Assembly (NCBI GenBank): GCA_947359465.1
Contig: CANAIC010000111.1
Location: 62,001-126,000, forward strand
Source of the DNA: Metellina segmentata
Taxonomy: Eukaryota; Arthropoda; Arachnida; Araneae; Tetragnathidae
Length of the DNA stretch: 64,000 bases
Direction: 5' to 3'
The first letter of the stretch is position 1, and every line of letters begins with the position of its first letter. The notes below the pieces were generated by a model that did not search any database, was not told where the DNA came from, and saw only the letters and a program-made list of their open reading frames with translations. Position numbers and translations under genes: made by a program. Shown here piece by piece: positions 9,930-24,996 of this stretch.

Positions 9930-10968
9930 AGACGTTTGATCATAAATACCTAAAAACAAAGTGAGGAATATTTGAAGGCAGTAGGGATTGCTTCGAAAAT
10001 GGTTAGAAATACACTTGTATGTTAGAGGGAGCATAGAGAAAAGTTACACATATTTAAGTAAACTATCGAATACTTCAAATTGTATCGAAACTTTACCTCT
10101 AAATACGAGTATATTCCTACTCCCTGTTCGATTCCTGGTCGTGGAGGGCATAAACGTTGTTAATCAGAACAACAAAGGAAAAACATGCCTTTATTTGTTG
10201 TACTACAACAATTTATTTATAGTATAGTAGTGTGGAGACAATGCTCTTAGAAAGAATGAAATTTAAACAGTCCATTCGACAACAGTTGAGTGAACAATAA
10301 TGGAATACAATAAAAACCATTCAAATGGCAACCAACAATTGAAATCTTTTGAATTGCAAAAGACTGAAATCTATTGATCGGTATAATAACAATCGAACAA
10401 GAATGGGAGGATCCGATAACAATGGAATCTTTTTCTTATTCTTCCCCCATAACAATATCTTTGAACTGATTTTACAAAAGAGGGATAGTTGTTTCCACAG
10501 AACAAAGTGTTCTAACAGTCATTTCAATTAATAATAACCCCAAGCATGTTAGCTGTGTTTATCGTTCTCTTTTCTCGTCGCATTCGACGGTTACGCCAAC
10601 CGGGTACAACAAAACTGTACAAGGTAGTGTTTGACAATCAAGTTCAAATAGATGTTCTGATATCGCACTTTACTTCCTTTAGGGGTTGCATACTTTGATT
10701 TATCATTGGTGAATTTTTGTTGAATGTCAAAACCCCATTTTACTGGCTGCCTGCGAATAAATATCAAAGGGGGTACTTTTCACAACTATCTCGGACCATT
10801 CATACTCCCTATAATTCAATAACATTCCATCCAACTTTATTGCCTTCCTAATTACATTTTTTTTCTCACTTATATGTATATTTTGCTAGGATTCATCTAT
10901 GATAAATTGGAAATGTGTAAAAACACCCCTCTTTCTTGCAAATAAAAATATAAAAAGTAAAAGTGGCC

Positions 10969-11088
10969 ATATATATAACACGTGGTGTTCCTAAGTGGTC
11001 ACTCACCCAAGTACTGAGCACATCCGAATGTGCATATCTTTGGTGATCGAATGAGAACGGGAGAATTGACCATAATATGGCCGTTGGC
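10969..11088 (-). pseudogene. 5S rRNA-like element, copy 10
   Basis: T at position 84. Flanks b and r2; first of the seven-copy uniform run. Confidence 0.58.
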
Positions 11089-12127
11089 AGACGTTTGATC
11101 ATAAATACCTAAAAACAAAGTGAGGAATATTTGAAGGCAGTAGGGATTGCTTCGAAAATGGTTAGAAATACACTTGTATGTTAGAGGGAGCATAGAGAAA
11201 AGTTACACATATTTAAGTAAACTATCGAATACTTCAAATTGTATCGAAAGTTTACCTCTAAATACGAGTATATTCCTACTCCCTGTTCGATTCCTGGTCG
11301 TGGAGGGCATAAACGTTGTTAATCAGAACAACAAAGGAAAAACATGCCTTTATTTGTTGTACTACAACAATTTATTTATAGTATAGTAGTGTGGAGACAA
11401 TGCTCTTAGAAAGAATGAAATTTAAACAGTCCATTCGACAACAGTTGAGTGAACAATAATGGAATACAATAAAAACCATTCAAATGGCAACCAACAATTG
11501 AAATCTTTTGAATTGCAAAAGACTGAAATCTATTGATCGGTATAATAACAATCGAACAAGAATGGGAGGATCCGATAACAATGGAATCTTTTTCTTATTC
11601 TTCCCCCATAACAATATCTTTGAACTGATTTTACAAAAGAGGGATAGTTGTTTCCACAGAACAAAGTGTTCTAACAGTCATTTCAATTAATAATAACCCC
11701 AAGCATGTTAGCTGTGTTTATCGTTCTCTTTTCTCGTCGCATTCGACGGTTACGCCAACCGGGTACAACAAAACTGTACAAGGTAGTGTTTGACAATCAA
11801 GTTCAAATAGATGTTCTGATATCGCACTTTACTTCCTTTAGGGGTTGCATACTTTGATTTATCATTGGTGAATTTTTGTTGAATGTCAAAACCCCATTTT
11901 ACTGGCTGCCTGCGAATAAATATCAAAGGGGGTACTTTTCACAACTATCTCGGACCATTCATACTCCCTATAATTCAATAACATTCCATCCAACTTTATT
12001 GCCTTCCTAATTACATTTTTTTTCTCACTTATATGTATATTTTGCTAGGATTCATCTATGATAAATTGGAAATGTGTAAAAACACCCCTCTTTCTTGCAA
12101 ATAAAAATATAAAAAGTAAAAGTGGCC

Positions 12128-12247
12128 ATATATATAACACGTGGTGTTCCTAAGTGGTCACTCACCCAAGTACTGAGCACATCCGAATGTGCATATCTTT
12201 GGTGATCGAATGAGAACGGGAGAATTGACCATAATATGGCCGTTGGC
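12128..12247 (-). pseudogene. 5S rRNA-like element, copy 11
   Basis: T at position 84; flanks b and r2, within the uniform run. Confidence 0.58.
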
Positions 12248-13286
12248 AGACGTTTGATCATAAATACCTAAAAACAAAGTGAGGAATATTTGAAGGCAGT
12301 AGGGATTGCTTCGAAAATGGTTAGAAATACACTTGTATGTTAGAGGGAGCATAGAGAAAAGTTACACATATTTAAGTAAACTATCGAATACTTCAAATTG
12401 TATCGAAAGTTTACCTCTAAATACGAGTATATTCCTACTCCCTGTTCGATTCCTGGTCGTGGAGGGCATAAACGTTGTTAATCAGAACAACAAAGGAAAA
12501 ACATGCCTTTATTTGTTGTACTACAACAATTTATTTATAGTATAGTAGTGTGGAGACAATGCTCTTAGAAAGAATGAAATTTAAACAGTCCATTCGACAA
12601 CAGTTGAGTGAACAATAATGGAATACAATAAAAACCATTCAAATGGCAACCAACAATTGAAATCTTTTGAATTGCAAAAGACTGAAATCTATTGATCGGT
12701 ATAATAACAATCGAACAAGAATGGGAGGATCCGATAACAATGGAATCTTTTTCTTATTCTTCCCCCATAACAATATCTTTGAACTGATTTTACAAAAGAG
12801 GGATAGTTGTTTCCACAGAACAAAGTGTTCTAACAGTCATTTCAATTAATAATAACCCCAAGCATGTTAGCTGTGTTTATCGTTCTCTTTTCTCGTCGCA
12901 TTCGACGGTTACGCCAACCGGGTACAACAAAACTGTACAAGGTAGTGTTTGACAATCAAGTTCAAATAGATGTTCTGATATCGCACTTTACTTCCTTTAG
13001 GGGTTGCATACTTTGATTTATCATTGGTGAATTTTTGTTGAATGTCAAAACCCCATTTTACTGGCTGCCTGCGAATAAATATCAAAGGGGGTACTTTTCA
13101 CAACTATCTCGGACCATTCATACTCCCTATAATTCAATAACATTCCATCCAACTTTATTGCCTTCCTAATTACATTTTTTTTCTCACTTATATGTATATT
13201 TTGCTAGGATTCATCTATGATAAATTGGAAATGTGTAAAAACACCCCTCTTTCTTGCAAATAAAAATATAAAAAGTAAAAGTGGCC

Positions 13287-13406
13287 ATATATATAACACG
13301 TGGTGTTCCTAAGTGGTCACTCACCCAAGTACTGAGCACATCCGAATGTGCATATCTTTGGTGATCGAATGAGAACGGGAGAATTGACCATAATATGGCC
13401 GTTGGC
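13287..13406 (-). pseudogene. 5S rRNA-like element, copy 12
   Basis: T at position 84; flanks b and r2, within the uniform run. Confidence 0.58.
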
Positions 13407-14445
13407 AGACGTTTGATCATAAATACCTAAAAACAAAGTGAGGAATATTTGAAGGCAGTAGGGATTGCTTCGAAAATGGTTAGAAATACACTTGTATGTT
13501 AGAGGGAGCATAGAGAAAAGTTACACATATTTAAGTAAACTATCGAATACTTCAAATTGTATCGAAAGTTTACCTCTAAATACGAGTATATTCCTACTCC
13601 CTGTTCGATTCCTGGTCGTGGAGGGCATAAACGTTGTTAATCAGAACAACAAAGGAAAAACATGCCTTTATTTGTTGTACTACAACAATTTATTTATAGT
13701 ATAGTAGTGTGGAGACAATGCTCTTAGAAAGAATGAAATTTAAACAGTCCATTCGACAACAGTTGAGTGAACAATAATGGAATACAATAAAAACCATTCA
13801 AATGGCAACCAACAATTGAAATCTTTTGAATTGCAAAAGACTGAAATCTATTGATCGGTATAATAACAATCGAACAAGAATGGGAGGATCCGATAACAAT
13901 GGAATCTTTTTCTTATTCTTCCCCCATAACAATATCTTTGAACTGATTTTACAAAAGAGGGATAGTTGTTTCCACAGAACAAAGTGTTCTAACAGTCATT
14001 TCAATTAATAATAACCCCAAGCATGTTAGCTGTGTTTATCGTTCTCTTTTCTCGTCGCATTCGACGGTTACGCCAACCGGGTACAACAAAACTGTACAAG
14101 GTAGTGTTTGACAATCAAGTTCAAATAGATGTTCTGATATCGCACTTTACTTCCTTTAGGGGTTGCATACTTTGATTTATCATTGGTGAATTTTTGTTGA
14201 ATGTCAAAACCCCATTTTACTGGCTGCCTGCGAATAAATATCAAAGGGGGTACTTTTCACAACTATCTCGGACCATTCATACTCCCTATAATTCAATAAC
14301 ATTCCATCCAACTTTATTGCCTTCCTAATTACATTTTTTTTCTCACTTATATGTATATTTTGCTAGGATTCATCTATGATAAATTGGAAATGTGTAAAAA
14401 CACCCCTCTTTCTTGCAAATAAAAATATAAAAAGTAAAAGTGGCC

Positions 14446-14565
14446 ATATATATAACACGTGGTGTTCCTAAGTGGTCACTCACCCAAGTACTGAGCACAT
14501 CCGAATGTGCATATCTTTGGTGATCGAATGAGAACGGGAGAATTGACCATAATATGGCCGTTGGC
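14446..14565 (-). pseudogene. 5S rRNA-like element, copy 13
   Basis: T at position 84; flanks b and r2, within the uniform run. Confidence 0.58.
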
Positions 14566-15604
14566 AGACGTTTGATCATAAATACCTAAAAACAAAGTGA
14601 GGAATATTTGAAGGCAGTAGGGATTGCTTCGAAAATGGTTAGAAATACACTTGTATGTTAGAGGGAGCATAGAGAAAAGTTACACATATTTAAGTAAACT
14701 ATCGAATACTTCAAATTGTATCGAAAGTTTACCTCTAAATACGAGTATATTCCTACTCCCTGTTCGATTCCTGGTCGTGGAGGGCATAAACGTTGTTAAT
14801 CAGAACAACAAAGGAAAAACATGCCTTTATTTGTTGTACTACAACAATTTATTTATAGTATAGTAGTGTGGAGACAATGCTCTTAGAAAGAATGAAATTT
14901 AAACAGTCCATTCGACAACAGTTGAGTGAACAATAATGGAATACAATAAAAACCATTCAAATGGCAACCAACAATTGAAATCTTTTGAATTGCAAAAGAC
15001 TGAAATCTATTGATCGGTATAATAACAATCGAACAAGAATGGGAGGATCCGATAACAATGGAATCTTTTTCTTATTCTTCCCCCATAACAATATCTTTGA
15101 ACTGATTTTACAAAAGAGGGATAGTTGTTTCCACAGAACAAAGTGTTCTAACAGTCATTTCAATTAATAATAACCCCAAGCATGTTAGCTGTGTTTATCG
15201 TTCTCTTTTCTCGTCGCATTCGACGGTTACGCCAACCGGGTACAACAAAACTGTACAAGGTAGTGTTTGACAATCAAGTTCAAATAGATGTTCTGATATC
15301 GCACTTTACTTCCTTTAGGGGTTGCATACTTTGATTTATCATTGGTGAATTTTTGTTGAATGTCAAAACCCCATTTTACTGGCTGCCTGCGAATAAATAT
15401 CAAAGGGGGTACTTTTCACAACTATCTCGGACCATTCATACTCCCTATAATTCAATAACATTCCATCCAACTTTATTGCCTTCCTAATTACATTTTTTTT
15501 CTCACTTATATGTATATTTTGCTAGGATTCATCTATGATAAATTGGAAATGTGTAAAAACACCCCTCTTTCTTGCAAATAAAAATATAAAAAGTAAAAGT
15601 GGCC

Positions 15605-15724
15605 ATATATATAACACGTGGTGTTCCTAAGTGGTCACTCACCCAAGTACTGAGCACATCCGAATGTGCATATCTTTGGTGATCGAATGAGAACGGGAGA
15701 ATTGACCATAATATGGCCGTTGGC
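15605..15724 (-). pseudogene. 5S rRNA-like element, copy 14
   Basis: T at position 84; flanks b and r2, within the uniform run. Confidence 0.58.
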
Positions 15725-16763
15725 AGACGTTTGATCATAAATACCTAAAAACAAAGTGAGGAATATTTGAAGGCAGTAGGGATTGCTTCGAAAATGGTTA
15801 GAAATACACTTGTATGTTAGAGGGAGCATAGAGAAAAGTTACACATATTTAAGTAAACTATCGAATACTTCAAATTGTATCGAAAGTTTACCTCTAAATA
15901 CGAGTATATTCCTACTCCCTGTTCGATTCCTGGTCGTGGAGGGCATAAACGTTGTTAATCAGAACAACAAAGGAAAAACATGCCTTTATTTGTTGTACTA
16001 CAACAATTTATTTATAGTATAGTAGTGTGGAGACAATGCTCTTAGAAAGAATGAAATTTAAACAGTCCATTCGACAACAGTTGAGTGAACAATAATGGAA
16101 TACAATAAAAACCATTCAAATGGCAACCAACAATTGAAATCTTTTGAATTGCAAAAGACTGAAATCTATTGATCGGTATAATAACAATCGAACAAGAATG
16201 GGAGGATCCGATAACAATGGAATCTTTTTCTTATTCTTCCCCCATAACAATATCTTTGAACTGATTTTACAAAAGAGGGATAGTTGTTTCCACAGAACAA
16301 AGTGTTCTAACAGTCATTTCAATTAATAATAACCCCAAGCATGTTAGCTGTGTTTATCGTTCTCTTTTCTCGTCGCATTCGACGGTTACGCCAACCGGGT
16401 ACAACAAAACTGTACAAGGTAGTGTTTGACAATCAAGTTCAAATAGATGTTCTGATATCGCACTTTACTTCCTTTAGGGGTTGCATACTTTGATTTATCA
16501 TTGGTGAATTTTTGTTGAATGTCAAAACCCCATTTTACTGGCTGCCTGCGAATAAATATCAAAGGGGGTACTTTTCACAACTATCTCGGACCATTCATAC
16601 TCCCTATAATTCAATAACATTCCATCCAACTTTATTGCCTTCCTAATTACATTTTTTTTCTCACTTATATGTATATTTTGCTAGGATTCATCTATGATAA
16701 ATTGGAAATGTGTAAAAACACCCCTCTTTCTTGCAAATAAAAATATAAAAAGTAAAAGTGGCC

Positions 16764-16883
16764 ATATATATAACACGTGGTGTTCCTAAGTGGTCACTCA
16801 CCCAAGTACTGAGCACATCCGAATGTGCATATCTTTGGTGATCGAATGAGAACGGGAGAATTGACCATAATATGGCCGTTGGC
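16764..16883 (-). pseudogene. 5S rRNA-like element, copy 15
   Basis: T at position 84; flanks b and r2, within the uniform run. Confidence 0.58.
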
Positions 16884-17922
16884 AGACGTTTGATCATAAA
16901 TACCTAAAAACAAAGTGAGGAATATTTGAAGGCAGTAGGGATTGCTTCGAAAATGGTTAGAAATACACTTGTATGTTAGAGGGAGCATAGAGAAAAGTTA
17001 CACATATTTAAGTAAACTATCGAATACTTCAAATTGTATCGAAAGTTTACCTCTAAATACGAGTATATTCCTACTCCCTGTTCGATTCCTGGTCGTGGAG
17101 GGCATAAACGTTGTTAATCAGAACAACAAAGGAAAAACATGCCTTTATTTGTTGTACTACAACAATTTATTTATAGTATAGTAGTGTGGAGACAATGCTC
17201 TTAGAAAGAATGAAATTTAAACAGTCCATTCGACAACAGTTGAGTGAACAATAATGGAATACAATAAAAACCATTCAAATGGCAACCAACAATTGAAATC
17301 TTTTGAATTGCAAAAGACTGAAATCTATTGATCGGTATAATAACAATCGAACAAGAATGGGAGGATCCGATAACAATGGAATCTTTTTCTTATTCTTCCC
17401 CCATAACAATATCTTTGAACTGATTTTACAAAAGAGGGATAGTTGTTTCCACAGAACAAAGTGTTCTAACAGTCATTTCAATTAATAATAACCCCAAGCA
17501 TGTTAGCTGTGTTTATCGTTCTCTTTTCTCGTCGCATTCGACGGTTACGCCAACCGGGTACAACAAAACTGTACAAGGTAGTGTTTGACAATCAAGTTCA
17601 AATAGATGTTCTGATATCGCACTTTACTTCCTTTAGGGGTTGCATACTTTGATTTATCATTGGTGAATTTTTGTTGAATGTCAAAACCCCATTTTACTGG
17701 CTGCCTGCGAATAAATATCAAAGGGGGTACTTTTCACAACTATCTCGGACCATTCATACTCCCTATAATTCAATAACATTCCATCCAACTTTATTGCCTT
17801 CCTAATTACATTTTTTTTCTCACTTATATGTATATTTTGCTAGGATTCATCTATGATAAATTGGAAATGTGTAAAAACACCCCTCTTTCTTGCAAATAAA
17901 AATATAAAAAGTAAAAGTGGCC

Positions 17923-18042
17923 ATATATATAACACGTGGTGTTCCTAAGTGGTCACTCACCCAAGTACTGAGCACATCCGAATGTGCATATCTTTGGTGA
18001 TCGAATGAGAACGGGAGAATTGACCATAATATGGCCGTTGGC
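17923..18042 (-). pseudogene. 5S rRNA-like element, copy 16
   Basis: T at position 84; flanks b and r2, last of the uniform run. Confidence 0.58.
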
Positions 18043-19081
18043 AGACGTTTGATCATAAATACCTAAAAACAAAGTGAGGAATATTTGAAGGCAGTAGGGA
18101 TTGCTTCGAAAATGGTTAGAAATACACTTGTATGTTAGAGGGAGCATAGAGAAAAGTTACACATATTTAAGTAAACTATCGAATACTTCAAATTGTATCG
18201 AAAGTTTACCTCTAAATACGAGTATATTCCTACTCCCTGTTCGATTCCTGGTCGTGGAGGGCATAAACGTTGTTAATCAGAACAACAAAGGAAAAACATG
18301 CCTTTATTTGTTGTACTACAACAATTTATTTATAGTATAGTAGTGTGGAGACAATGCTCTTAGAAAGAATGAAATTTAAACAGTCCATTCGACAACAGTT
18401 GAGTGAACAATAATGGAATACAATAAAAACCATTCAAATGGCAACCAACAATTGAAATCTTTTGAATTGCAAAAGACTGAAATCTATTGATCGGTATAAT
18501 AACAATCGAACAAGAATGGGAGGATCCGATAACAATGGAATCTTTTTCTTATTCTTCCCCCATAACAATATCTTTGAACTGATTTTACAAAAGAGGGATA
18601 GTTGTTTCCACAGAACAAAGTGTTCTAACAGTCATTTCAATTAATAATAACCCCAAGCATGTTAGCTGTGTTTATCGTTCTCTTTTCTCGTCGCATTCGA
18701 CGGTTACGCCAACCGGGTACAACAAAACTGTACAAGGTAGTGTTTGACAATCAAGTTCAAATAGATGTTCTGATATCGCACTTTACTTCCTTTAGGGGTT
18801 GCATACTTTGATTTATCATTGGTGAATTTTTGTTGAATGTCAAAACCCCATTTTACTGGCTGCCTGCGAATAAATATCAAAGGGGGTACTTTTCACAACT
18901 ATCTCGGACCATTCATACTCCCTATAATTCAATAACATTCCATCCAACTTTATTGCCTTCCTAATTACATTTTTTTTCTCACTTATATGTATATTTTGCT
19001 AGGATTCATCTATGATAAATTGGAAATGTGTAAAAACACCCCTCTTTCTTGCAAATAAAAATATAAAAAGTAAAAGTGGCC

Positions 19082-19201
19082 ATATATATAACACGTGGTG
19101 TTCCTAAGTGGTCACTCACCCAAGTACTGAGCACATCCGAATGTGCATATCTTTGGTGATCGAATGAGAACGGGAGAATTGACCATAATATGGCCGTTGG
19201 C
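19082..19201 (-). pseudogene. 5S rRNA-like element, copy 17
   Basis: T at position 84. Left flank b as in the run before it, but right flank r1, so the uniform type ends here behind the element. Confidence 0.58.
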
Positions 19202-20240
19202 AGACGTTTGATCATAAATACCTAAAAACAAAGTGAGGAATATTTGAAGGCAGTAGGGATTGCTTCGAAAATGGTTAGAAATACACTTGTATGTTAGAGG
19301 GAGCATAGAGAAAAGTTACACATATTTAAGTAAACTATCGAATACTTCAAATTGTATCGAAACTTTACCTCTAAATACGAGTATATTCCTACTCCCTGTT
19401 CGATTCCTGGTCGTGGAGGGCATAAACGTTGTTAATCAGAACAACAAAGGAAAAACATGCCTTTATTTGTTGTACTACAACAATTTATTTATAGTATAGT
19501 AGTGTGGAGACAATGCTCTTAGAAAGAATGAAATTTAAACAGTCCATTCGACAACAGTTGAGTGAACAATAATGGAATACAATAAAAACCATTCAAATGG
19601 CAACCAACAATTGAAATCTTTTGAATTGCAAAAGACTGAAATCTATTGATCGGTATAATAACAATCGAACAAGAATGGGAGGATCCGATAACAATGGAAT
19701 CTTTTTCTTATTCTTCCCCCATAACAATATCTTTGAACTGATTTTACAAAAGAGGGATAGTTGTTTCCACAGAACAAAGTGTTCTAACAGTCATTTCAAT
19801 TAATAATAACCCCAAGCATGTTAGCTGTGTTTATCGTTCTCTCTTCTCGTTGCATTCGACGGTTACGCCAACCGGGTACAACAAAACTGTACAAGGTAGT
19901 GTTTGACAATCAAGTTCAAATAGATGTTCTGATATCGCACTTTACTTCCTTTAGGGGTTGGATACTTTGATTTATCATTGGTGAATTTTTGTTGAATGTC
20001 AAAACCCCATTTTACTGGCTGCCTGCGAATAAATATCAAAGGGGGTACTTTTCACAACTATCTCGGACCATTCATACTCCCTATAATTCAATAACATTCC
20101 ATCCAACTTTATTGCCTTCCTAATTACATTTTTCTTCTCACTTATATGTATATTTTGCTAGGATTCATCTATGATAAATTGGAAATGTGTAAAAACACCC
20201 CTCTTTCTTGCAAATAAAAATATAAAAAGTAAAAGTGGCC

Positions 20241-20360
20241 ATATATATAACACGTGGTGTTCCTAAGTGGTCACTCTCCCAAGTACTGAGCACATCCGAA
20301 TGTGCATATCTTTGGTGATCGAATGAGAACGGGAGAATTGACCATAATATGGCCGTTGGC
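20241..20360 (-). pseudogene. 5S rRNA-like element, copy 18
   Basis: A at position 84. Left flank a, right flank r3. Confidence 0.57.
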
Positions 20361-21399
20361 AGACGTTTGATCATAAATACCTAAAAACAAAGTGAGGAAT
20401 ATTTGAAGGCAGTAGGGATTGCTTCGAAAATGGTTAGAAATACACTTGTATGTTAGAGGGAGCATAGAGAAAAGTTACACATATTTAAGTAAACTATCGA
20501 ATACTTCAAATTGTATCGAAACTTTACCTCTAAATACGAGTATATTCCTACTCCCTGTTCGATTCCTGTTCGTGGAGGGCATAAACGTTTTTAATCAGAA
20601 CAACAAAGGAAAAACATGCCTTTATTTGTTGTACTACAACAATTTATTTATAGTATAGTAGTGTGGAGACAATGCTCTTAGAAAGAATGAAATTTAAACA
20701 GTCCATTCGACAACAGTTGAGTGAACAATAATGGAATACAATAAAAACCATTCAAATGGCAACCAACAATTGAAATCTTTTGAATTGCAAAAGACTGAAA
20801 TCTATTGATCGGTATAATAACAATCGAACAAGAATGGGAGGATCCGATAACAATGGAATCTTTTTCTTATTCTTCCCCCATAACAATATCTTTGAACTGA
20901 TTTTACAAAAGAGGGATAGTTGTTTCCACAGAACAAAGTGTTCTAACAGTCATTTCAATTAATAATAATCCCAAGCATGTTAGCTGTGTTTATCGTTCTC
21001 TCTTCTCGTTGCATTCGACGGTTACGCCAACCGGGTACAACAAAACTGTACAAGGTAGTGTTTGACAATCAAGTTCAAATAGATGTTCTGATATCGCACT
21101 TTACTTCCTTTAGGGGTTGGATACTTTGATTTATCATTGGTGAATTTTTGTTGAATGTCAAAACCCCATTTTACTGGCTGCCTGCGAATAAATATCAAAG
21201 GGGGTACTTTTCACAACTATCTCGGACCATTCATACTCCCTATAATTCAATAACATTCCATCCAACTTTATTGCCTTCCTAATTACATTTTTCTTCTCAC
21301 TTATATGTATATTTTGCTAGGATTCATCTATGATAAATTGGAAATGTGTAAAAACACCCCTCTTTCTTGCAAATAAAAATATAAAAAGTAAAAGTGGCC

Positions 21400-21519
21400 A
21401 TATATATAACACGTGGTGTTCCTAAGTGGTCACTCTCCCAAGTACTGAGCACATCCGAATGTGCATATCTTTGGTGATCGAATGAGAACGGGAGAATTGA
21501 CCATAATATGGCCGTTGGC
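21400..21519 (-). pseudogene. 5S rRNA-like element, copy 19
   Basis: A at position 84. Left flank a with the extra change TAATCCC (20969), right flank r2: an a/b recombinant opposite in order to copy 3. Confidence 0.57.
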
Positions 21520-22558
21520 AGACGTTTGATCATAAATACCTAAAAACAAAGTGAGGAATATTTGAAGGCAGTAGGGATTGCTTCGAAAATGGTTAGAAAT
21601 ACACTTGTATGTTAGAGGGAGCATAGAGAAAAGTTACACATATTTAAGTAAACTATCGAATACTTCAAATTGTATCGAAAGTTTACCTCTAAATACGAGT
21701 ATATTCCTACTCCCTGTTCGATTCCTGGTCGTGGAGGGCATAAACGTTGTTAATCAGAACAACAAAGGAAAAACATGCCTTTATTTGTTGTACTACAACA
21801 ATTTATTTATAGTATAGTAGTGTGGAGACAATGCTCTTAGAAAGAATGAAATTTAAACAGTCCATTCGACAACAGTTGAGTGAACAATAATGGAATACAA
21901 TAAAAACCATTCAAATGGCAACCAACAATTGAAATCTTTTGAATTGCAAAAGACTGAAATCTATTGATCGGTATAATAACAATCGAACAAGAATGGGAGG
22001 ATCCGATAACAATGGAATCTTTTTCTTATTCTTCCCCCATAACAATATCTTTGAACTGATTTTACAAAAGAGGGATAGTTGTTTCCACAGAACAAAGTGT
22101 TCTAACAGTCATTTCAATTAATAATAACCCCAAGCATGTTAGCTGTGTTTATCGTTCTCTTTTCTCGTCGCATTCGACGGTTACGCCAACCGGGTACAAC
22201 AAAACTGTACAAGGTAGTGTTTGACAATCAAGTTCAAATAGATGTTCTGATATCGCACTTTACTTCCTTTAGGGGTTGCATACTTTGATTTATCATTGGT
22301 GAATTTTTGTTGAATGTCAAAACCCCATTTTACTGGCTGCCTGCGAATAAATATCAAAGGGGGTACTTTTCACAACTATCTCGGACCATTCATACTCCCT
22401 ATAATTCAATAACATTCCATCCAACTTTATTGCCTTCCTAATTACATTTTTTTTCTCACTTATATGTATATTTTGCTAGGATTCATCTATGATAAATTGG
22501 AAATGTGTAAAAACACCCCTCTTTCTTGCAAATAAAAATATAAAAAGTAAAAGTGGCC

Positions 22559-22678
22559 ATATATATAACACGTGGTGTTCCTAAGTGGTCACTCACCCAA
22601 GTACTGAGCACATCCGAATGTGCATATCTTTGGTGATCGAATGAGAACGGGAGAATTGACCATAATATGGCCGTTGGC
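22559..22678 (-). pseudogene. 5S rRNA-like element, copy 20
   Basis: T at position 84. Left flank b, right flank r3, as copy 3. Confidence 0.58.
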
Positions 22679-23717
22679 AGACGTTTGATCATAAATACCT
22701 AAAAACAAAGTGAGGAATATTTGAAGGCAGTAGGGATTGCTTCGAAAATGGTTAGAAATACACTTGTATGTTAGAGGGAGCATAGAGAAAAGTTACACAT
22801 ATTTAAGTAAACTATCGAATACTTCAAATTGTATCGAAACTTTACCTCTAAATACGAGTATATTCCTACTCCCTGTTCGATTCCTGTTCGTGGAGGGCAT
22901 AAACGTTTTTAATCAGAACAACAAAGGAAAAACATGCCTTTATTTGTTGTACTACAACAATTTATTTATAGTATAGTAGTGTGGAGACAATGCTCTTAGA
23001 AAGAATGAAATTTAAACAGTCCATTCGACAACAGTTGAGTGAACAATAATGGAATACAATAAAAACCATTCAAATGGCAACCAACAATTGAAATCTTTTG
23101 AATTGCAAAAGACTGAAATCTATTGATCGGTATAATAACAATCGAACAAGAATGGGAGGATCCGATAACAATGGAATCTTTTTCTTATTCTTCCCCCATA
23201 ACAATATCTTTGAACTGATTTTACAAAAGAGGGATAGTTGTTTCCACAGAACAAAGTGTTCTAACAGTCATTTCAATTAATAATAATCCCAAGCATGTTA
23301 GCTGTGTTTATCGTTCTCTCTTCTCGTTGCATTCGACGGTTACGCCAACCGGGTACAACAAAACTGTACAAGGTAGTGTTTGACAATCAAGTTCAAATAG
23401 ATGTTCTGATATCGCACTTTACTTCCTTTAGGGGTTGGATACTTTGATTTATCATTGGTGAATTTTTGTTGAATGTCAAAACCCCATTTTACTGGCTGCC
23501 TGCGAATAAATATCAAAGGGGGTACTTTTCACAACTATCTCGGACCATTCATACTCCCTATAATTCAATAACATTCCATCCAACTTTATTGCCTTCCTAA
23601 TTACATTTTTCTTCTCACTTATATGTATATTTTGCTAGGATTCATCTATGATAAATTGGAAATGTGTAAAAACACCCCTCTTTCTTGCAAATAAAAATAT
23701 AAAAAGTAAAAGTGGCC

Positions 23718-23837
23718 ATATATATAACACGTGGTGTTCCTAAGTGGTCACTCTCCCAAGTACTGAGCACATCCGAATGTGCATATCTTTGGTGATCGAA
23801 TGAGAACGGGAGAATTGACCATAATATGGCCGTTGGC
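23718..23837 (-). pseudogene. 5S rRNA-like element, copy 21
   Basis: A at position 84. Left flank a with TAATCCC, right flank r2, as copy 19. Confidence 0.57.
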
Positions 23838-24876
23838 AGACGTTTGATCATAAATACCTAAAAACAAAGTGAGGAATATTTGAAGGCAGTAGGGATTGCT
23901 TCGAAAATGGTTAGAAATACACTTGTATGTTAGAGGGAGCATAGAGAAAAGTTACACATATTTAAGTAAACTATCGAATACTTCAAATTGTATCGAAAGT
24001 TTACCTCTAAATACGAGTATATTCCTACTCCCTGTTCGATTCCTGGTCGTGGAGGGCATAAACGTTGTTAATCAGAACAACAAAGGAAAAACATGCCTTT
24101 ATTTGTTGTACTACAACAATTTATTTATAGTATAGTAGTGTGGAGACAATGCTCTTAGAAAGAATGAAATTTAAACAGTCCATTCGACAACAGTTGAGTG
24201 AACAATAATGGAATACAATAAAAACCATTCAAATGGCAACCAACAATTGAAATCTTTTGAATTGCAAAAGACTGAAATCTATTGATCGGTATAATAACAA
24301 TCGAACAAGAATGGGAGGATCCGATAACAATGGAATCTTTTTCTTATTCTTCCCCCATAACAATATCTTTGAACTGATTTTACAAAAGAGGGATAGTTGT
24401 TTCCACAGAACAAAGTGTTCTAACAGTCATTTCAATTAATAATAACCCCAAGCATGTTAGCTGTGTTTATCGTTCTCTTTTCTCGTCGCATTCGACGGTT
24501 ACGCCAACCGGGTACAACAAAACTGTACAAGGTAGTGTTTGACAATCAAGTTCAAATAGATGTTCTGATATCGCACTTTACTTCCTTTAGGGGTTGCATA
24601 CTTTGATTTATCATTGGTGAATTTTTGTTGAATGTCAAAACCCCATTTTACTGGCTGCCTGCGAATAAATATCAAAGGGGGTACTTTTCACAACTATCTC
24701 GGACCATTCATACTCCCTATAATTCAATAACATTCCATCCAACTTTATTGCCTTCCTAATTACATTTTTTTTCTCACTTATATGTATATTTTGCTAGGAT
24801 TCATCTATGATAAATTGGAAATGTGTAAAAACACCCCTCTTTCTTGCAAATAAAAATATAAAAAGTAAAAGTGGCC

Positions 24877-24996
24877 ATATATATAACACGTGGTGTTCCT
24901 AAGTGGTCACTCACCCAAGTACTGAGCACATCCGAATGTGCATATCTTTGGTGATCGAATGAGAACGGGAGAATTGACCATAATATGGCCGTTGGC
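24877..24996 (-). pseudogene. 5S rRNA-like element, copy 22
   Basis: T at position 84. Left flank b, right flank r1, as copy 17. Confidence 0.58.

Larger units (their letters stand above)
10432..18544. repeat. Run of seven apparently identical monomers (copies 10-16)
   Basis: Copies 10 to 16 all carry left flank b, T at 5S position 84 and right flank r2, and I found no private differences among them while reading. This points to the most recent local homogenisation or amplification in the window. Copies 5-7 form a shorter run of the same type. Confidence 0.75.
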
